Shown here in pieces: positions 61,833 to 64,000 of a stretch of DNA of 64,000 nucleotides. The notes beneath the pieces are model-generated. The model was given only the letters and a program-made list of their open reading frames with translations. It did not search any database and was not told where the DNA came from. Location: positions 558,001 through 622,000 of the forward strand of contig NC_092367.1 in the NCBI RefSeq assembly GCF_030848805.1. The letters are read 5' to 3'. The number at the start of each line of letters is the position of its first letter. The first letter of the stretch is position 1. The stretch is from Temnothorax longispinosus (taxonomy: Eukaryota > Arthropoda > Insecta > Hymenoptera > Formicidae). The translations under genes and the position numbers were made by a program.

Positions 61833-62832
61833 ATGGAGATGTCGAATTTTGTGCCAAATAAACAGCATTTGCGGGAAGCTTTGCTTTTCTGTTTTAACTT
61901 GAAAAAAAATGCAGCTGAAGCACGTCGTTTGTGAAGATTGGTTTAAACGCTTCTGAAGTGGCGATTTCGACACTGAGGACAAGGAGCGCTCCGGAAGACC
62001 AAAAACAATTGAGGACGCCGATCTGCAAGCGTTATTGGATGAAGATGATACGCAAACACAAAATAAACTTGCGGAGGCATTAAACATGACTCACCAAGGT
62101 ATTTCCAAACGTTTACATGCCATGGGAAAAATTCAAAAGGAAGGAAAATGGGTGCCGCATGAGTTGACTGAGAGACAGATGGAAAATCGAAGAGCCACTT
62201 CCGAAATTTTGCTTTTGCGGCATGAAAGAAAGAGTTTTCTTCATCGAATTGTTACTGGCGATGAGAAATGGATATATTTAGAGAATCCCAAACGCAAAAA
62301 ATCGTGGCTTTCACCTGGTGAAAAATCAACATCGACGGCACAACCAAATCGTTTTGGAAAGAAGACAATGCTCTGCGTTTGGTGGGACCAGAAAGGAATC
62401 GTGTACTATGAGCTGCTGAAACCGGGCGAAACTGTCAATGCGCATCGCTACCAACAACAACTGACCAATTTAAACCATGCATTGCTCGAAAAACGGCCAG
62501 AATGGTATACGAGACACGAACGAGTGATATTGCAGCACGACAACGCTCCGTGCCATCGCAGTTCCATCGTCCAGGACACCATCAAAACGCTCAAATGGGA
62601 TCTGCTACCGCACCCGCCGTATTCGCCAGACCTGGCGCCTTCCGATTATCACTTGTTCCGGTCGATGGCGCATGGCTTGGCTGGGCTACACTTGACCAAT
62701 TTCGAAGAAGTGCAAAATTGGTTGGATAAATGGTTTTGGTCCAAAGACGCGTCGCTTTATCGTCGCGGTATTCATGTATTGCCAGAGAGATGGCGAAAAT
62801 GTATAGTTAGCGAGGGACGATACTTTGAATAA
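61833..62832 (+). pseudogene. mariner transposase, disrupted
   Basis: The catalytic part is intact: TGDEKWIY, HDNAPCH and SPDLAPSDYHLF give the mariner triad with 34 residues between the second and third aspartates, and the frame runs to the stop at 62830. The N-terminal DNA-binding part is damaged. The frame from ATG 61833 (MEMSNFVPNKQHLR...) ends at TGA 61932 after EARRL. The family continuation resumes in another frame at CEDWFKRF, with some residues missing, and meets an in-frame TGA at 61954 before SGDFDTEDKE. An internal deletion with frameshift plus a nonsense change therefore inactivate it. Confidence 0.92.
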
Positions 62833-62867
62833 GCCATTTTTTGTATTTCTCTTGAAATTTTTCATTT

Positions 62868-62873
62868 TTTATT
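62868..62873 (-). terminator. Candidate dNK polyadenylation signal inside the mariner
   Basis: AATAAA on the - strand, about 95 bp past the dNK stop. It is the first such hexamer in that direction and lies just inside the right end of the mariner. Confidence 0.4.
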
Positions 62874-62965
62874 GATAAAAAAAACCCGGAAACTTAGTTG
62901 CGCACCTAGTATATATAATTAAGCTATTCTCAGATAAACACATTACTGTTATGTAACTGCTTGCG

Positions 62966-63252
62966 TTACGCTTTAGTATTTAAAACCATTCTGGCGTTTG
63001 TTGTGCCATCAGTTTGCTCGTTAAGTATTCGATCTTTACATTTCTCGAATTGCGGTACCATTTCCTCTAGACTTTTGTCACCGTCTAAGATCATAACCGG
63101 CGCCGGTAAAGAAAATAGGGTTTTTCTGTAGAGCCAGTCGTCGTGGATTTCGTGAATTTGTCTCAGATACTCCAACGACACGCAGTCCTCTTCTTTGCGT
63201 GCACGTGCTTGCATTCTTTGAAACACGACTTCAGGCGTTGTCCTCAGATATA
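62966..63252 (-). CDS. dNK: dNK exon 3 (3' end)
   Basis: Phase 1 in; acceptor gatttag. It begins YLRTTPEVVFQRMQARARKE, containing the lid arginines, then EDCVSLEYLRQIHEIHDDWL, and ends VLNTKA before TAA at 62966-62968. Confidence 0.93.
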
Positions 63253-63940
63253 CTAAATCGCAAGTGAAAGATATAATTTCATGAAAGGGAAGTCACGTTT
63301 TATATAATTTCTTTTTTTGCTTAATTGACAGAGATACATACTTATTAAATCCGTCCTTATATTCGTGTTCTCCATACACCAATCGTACCAATTTTCTAAA
63401 ACCATCGCTTCCACGTCCTGTATCATATGTGTACGCTTCATATTTTCTAGGAAGCATCTTCCGCTAAACACGGATCTTTCCATAACTTTATACGGCGATG
63501 GTGTAGCCATAGTATGTAACTGTAGCCTGGTTAATTGAACGTATGATTGAAACAAGAACGCATAATTTACTGAGTCCTTGTAGAAGAGATCCTGAAAGTA
63601 TTATTATTAGTTTTTCTTTTGATATCCACTCGTATCAGGACATATTCATTCAAATAATTATTACTGTCTAAATCTATATAGTGATTCCACTGTATATCTT
63701 TTTCCACAGTAATGTCTACATCGCAAATATGTCTCTCACGTATACATTACTCTTGAAAAGACTTACCAACAAGTTTACTCCAGCCACATTTCGCCACAAG
63801 TCCATCGGCTCTTGCAAGATTGTAGCATTATTAAAACTCTGGAAGTGGTCCAGGAACGTCGTTTTGCCGCTTCCGATATTTCCCTCTATGCAGATCGTAA
63901 ATGGGTTGTTGTAGAGTTTCCTCGGCGAAAGCATTGCCAT
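62966..63940 (-). CDS. dNK: Deoxynucleoside kinase, three exons
   Basis: Phosphorylates deoxynucleosides with ATP, the first step of nucleotide salvage; the insect enzyme handles all four natural substrates. Spliced exons 63767-63940, 63342-63591 and 62966-63252 give 236 residues, against about 250 in Drosophila. Motifs: P-loop GNIGSGKTT (20-28), catalytic E in QEP (43-45), WRNVAGVNLL (49-58), MERSVFS (95-101, the DRS-like motif) and the lid RARKEED in exon 3. Donors are gtaagt and gtatgt, acceptors tttcag and atttag. The start chosen is ATG 63940, since the P-loop lies 19 residues on, as expected. A good acceptor (ttgtttcag, ending at 63958) just upstream suggests a further 5' exon, probably UTR, outside the window. 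The gene lies antisense in a ds intron. Confidence 0.93.
63342..63591 (-). CDS. dNK: dNK exon 2
   Basis: Phase 0 in, phase 1 out; acceptor tactttcag, donor gtatgt. It encodes DLFYKDSVNYAFLFQSYVQL, the substrate-site ERS motif and IRTDLI, with the last isoleucine codon split across the next intron (89 bp). Confidence 0.92.
63767..63940 (-). CDS. dNK: dNK exon 1 (coding)
   Basis: 58 codons, phase 0 out, donor gtaagt. It carries the ATP-binding P-loop and the catalytic glutamate. No mitochondrial targeting peptide is evident in the short leader MAMLSPRKLYNN. Confidence 0.92.
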
Positions 63941-64000
63941 GATGCAGCTGCTCCTTACTGAAACAACACGTTGTTTCTAATGTGAGTTAATTGCACAAGA

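Larger units (their letters stand above)
61670..62906 (+). mobile_element. mariner element, 1,237 bp
   Basis: 25-bp terminal inverted repeats (GGTGCGCAACTAAGTTTCCG plus GGTTT, 61670-61694, and its exact complement 62882-62906) are flanked by TA target duplications (61668-61669, 62907-62908). Length and a D,D(34)D transposase identify a mariner of the Mos1-like kind. Identical terminal repeats suggest a recent insertion into this ds intron. The transposase is broken, so it cannot move on its own. Confidence 0.95.
61541..64000 (+). other. ds intron (5' part) hosting mariner and dNK
   Basis: It begins with donor gtaagt at 61541 in phase 1, and no ds acceptor or cadherin exon follows up to the window end. 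Apart from the mariner and dNK, 61541-61667 holds nothing recognisable. Confidence 0.8.

Noticed and set aside
1..64000. tRNA, rRNA and CRISPR-type repeats.
   Set aside because: No A/B-box pair with a cloverleaf, no rRNA-like block and no regularly spaced identical repeats were found; the dyad array at 15401-15815 is irregular and degenerate.

Overview
This window is eukaryotic nuclear DNA, most likely from an insect and probably a hymenopteran such as an ant. The evidence is a set of GT/AG introns from under 100 bp to over 18 kb, CpG-rich intron sequence, many microsatellites, and a mixture of mariner, piggyBac-type and Penelope-like repeats. Nothing bacterial or viral was found.

The main content is the central part of one large gene on the + strand. 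It is the orthologue of dachsous (ds), the giant atypical cadherin of the Fat/Dachsous planar polarity and Hippo growth pathway. Thirteen internal exons between 16921 and 61540 join without a frame break and encode about 1,724 residues. They carry 16 cadherin-repeat linkers, which I estimate to be repeats 6 to 21 of 27 by recalled comparison with Drosophila Ds. The signal peptide, the N-terminal repeats, the last repeats, the membrane segment and the intracellular domain lie outside the window.

Layout. 1-16920 is the end of an upstream ds intron with no coding exon I can support; it holds microsatellites and a striking 400-bp array of GAGTGA/TCACTC dyads. Exons 1 and 2 (16921-17101, 22122-22604) sit between long introns. 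The 18.6-kb intron 22605-41238 holds a decayed Penelope-like element, an unassigned 191-codon ORF and several repeated short motifs. From 41239 to 61540 the remaining eleven exons are closer together. Their introns carry a piggyBac-type MITE and two related TA-flanked inverted-repeat elements. After exon 13 the next ds intron contains a 1.24-kb mariner with a damaged transposase. Sixty bases further on is a complete three-exon deoxynucleoside kinase gene (dNK) on the - strand. Because exon 13 ends at a splice donor, dNK appears to be nested antisense inside a ds intron.

The two genes have no known joint function: ds acts at the cell surface in tissue polarity and growth, and dNK salvages deoxynucleosides. 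The long ds introns are the likely place for cis-regulatory sequence. Recurrent GATTTATG sites, CACCTG E-box modules and tandem POU octamers there are reported as candidates only.
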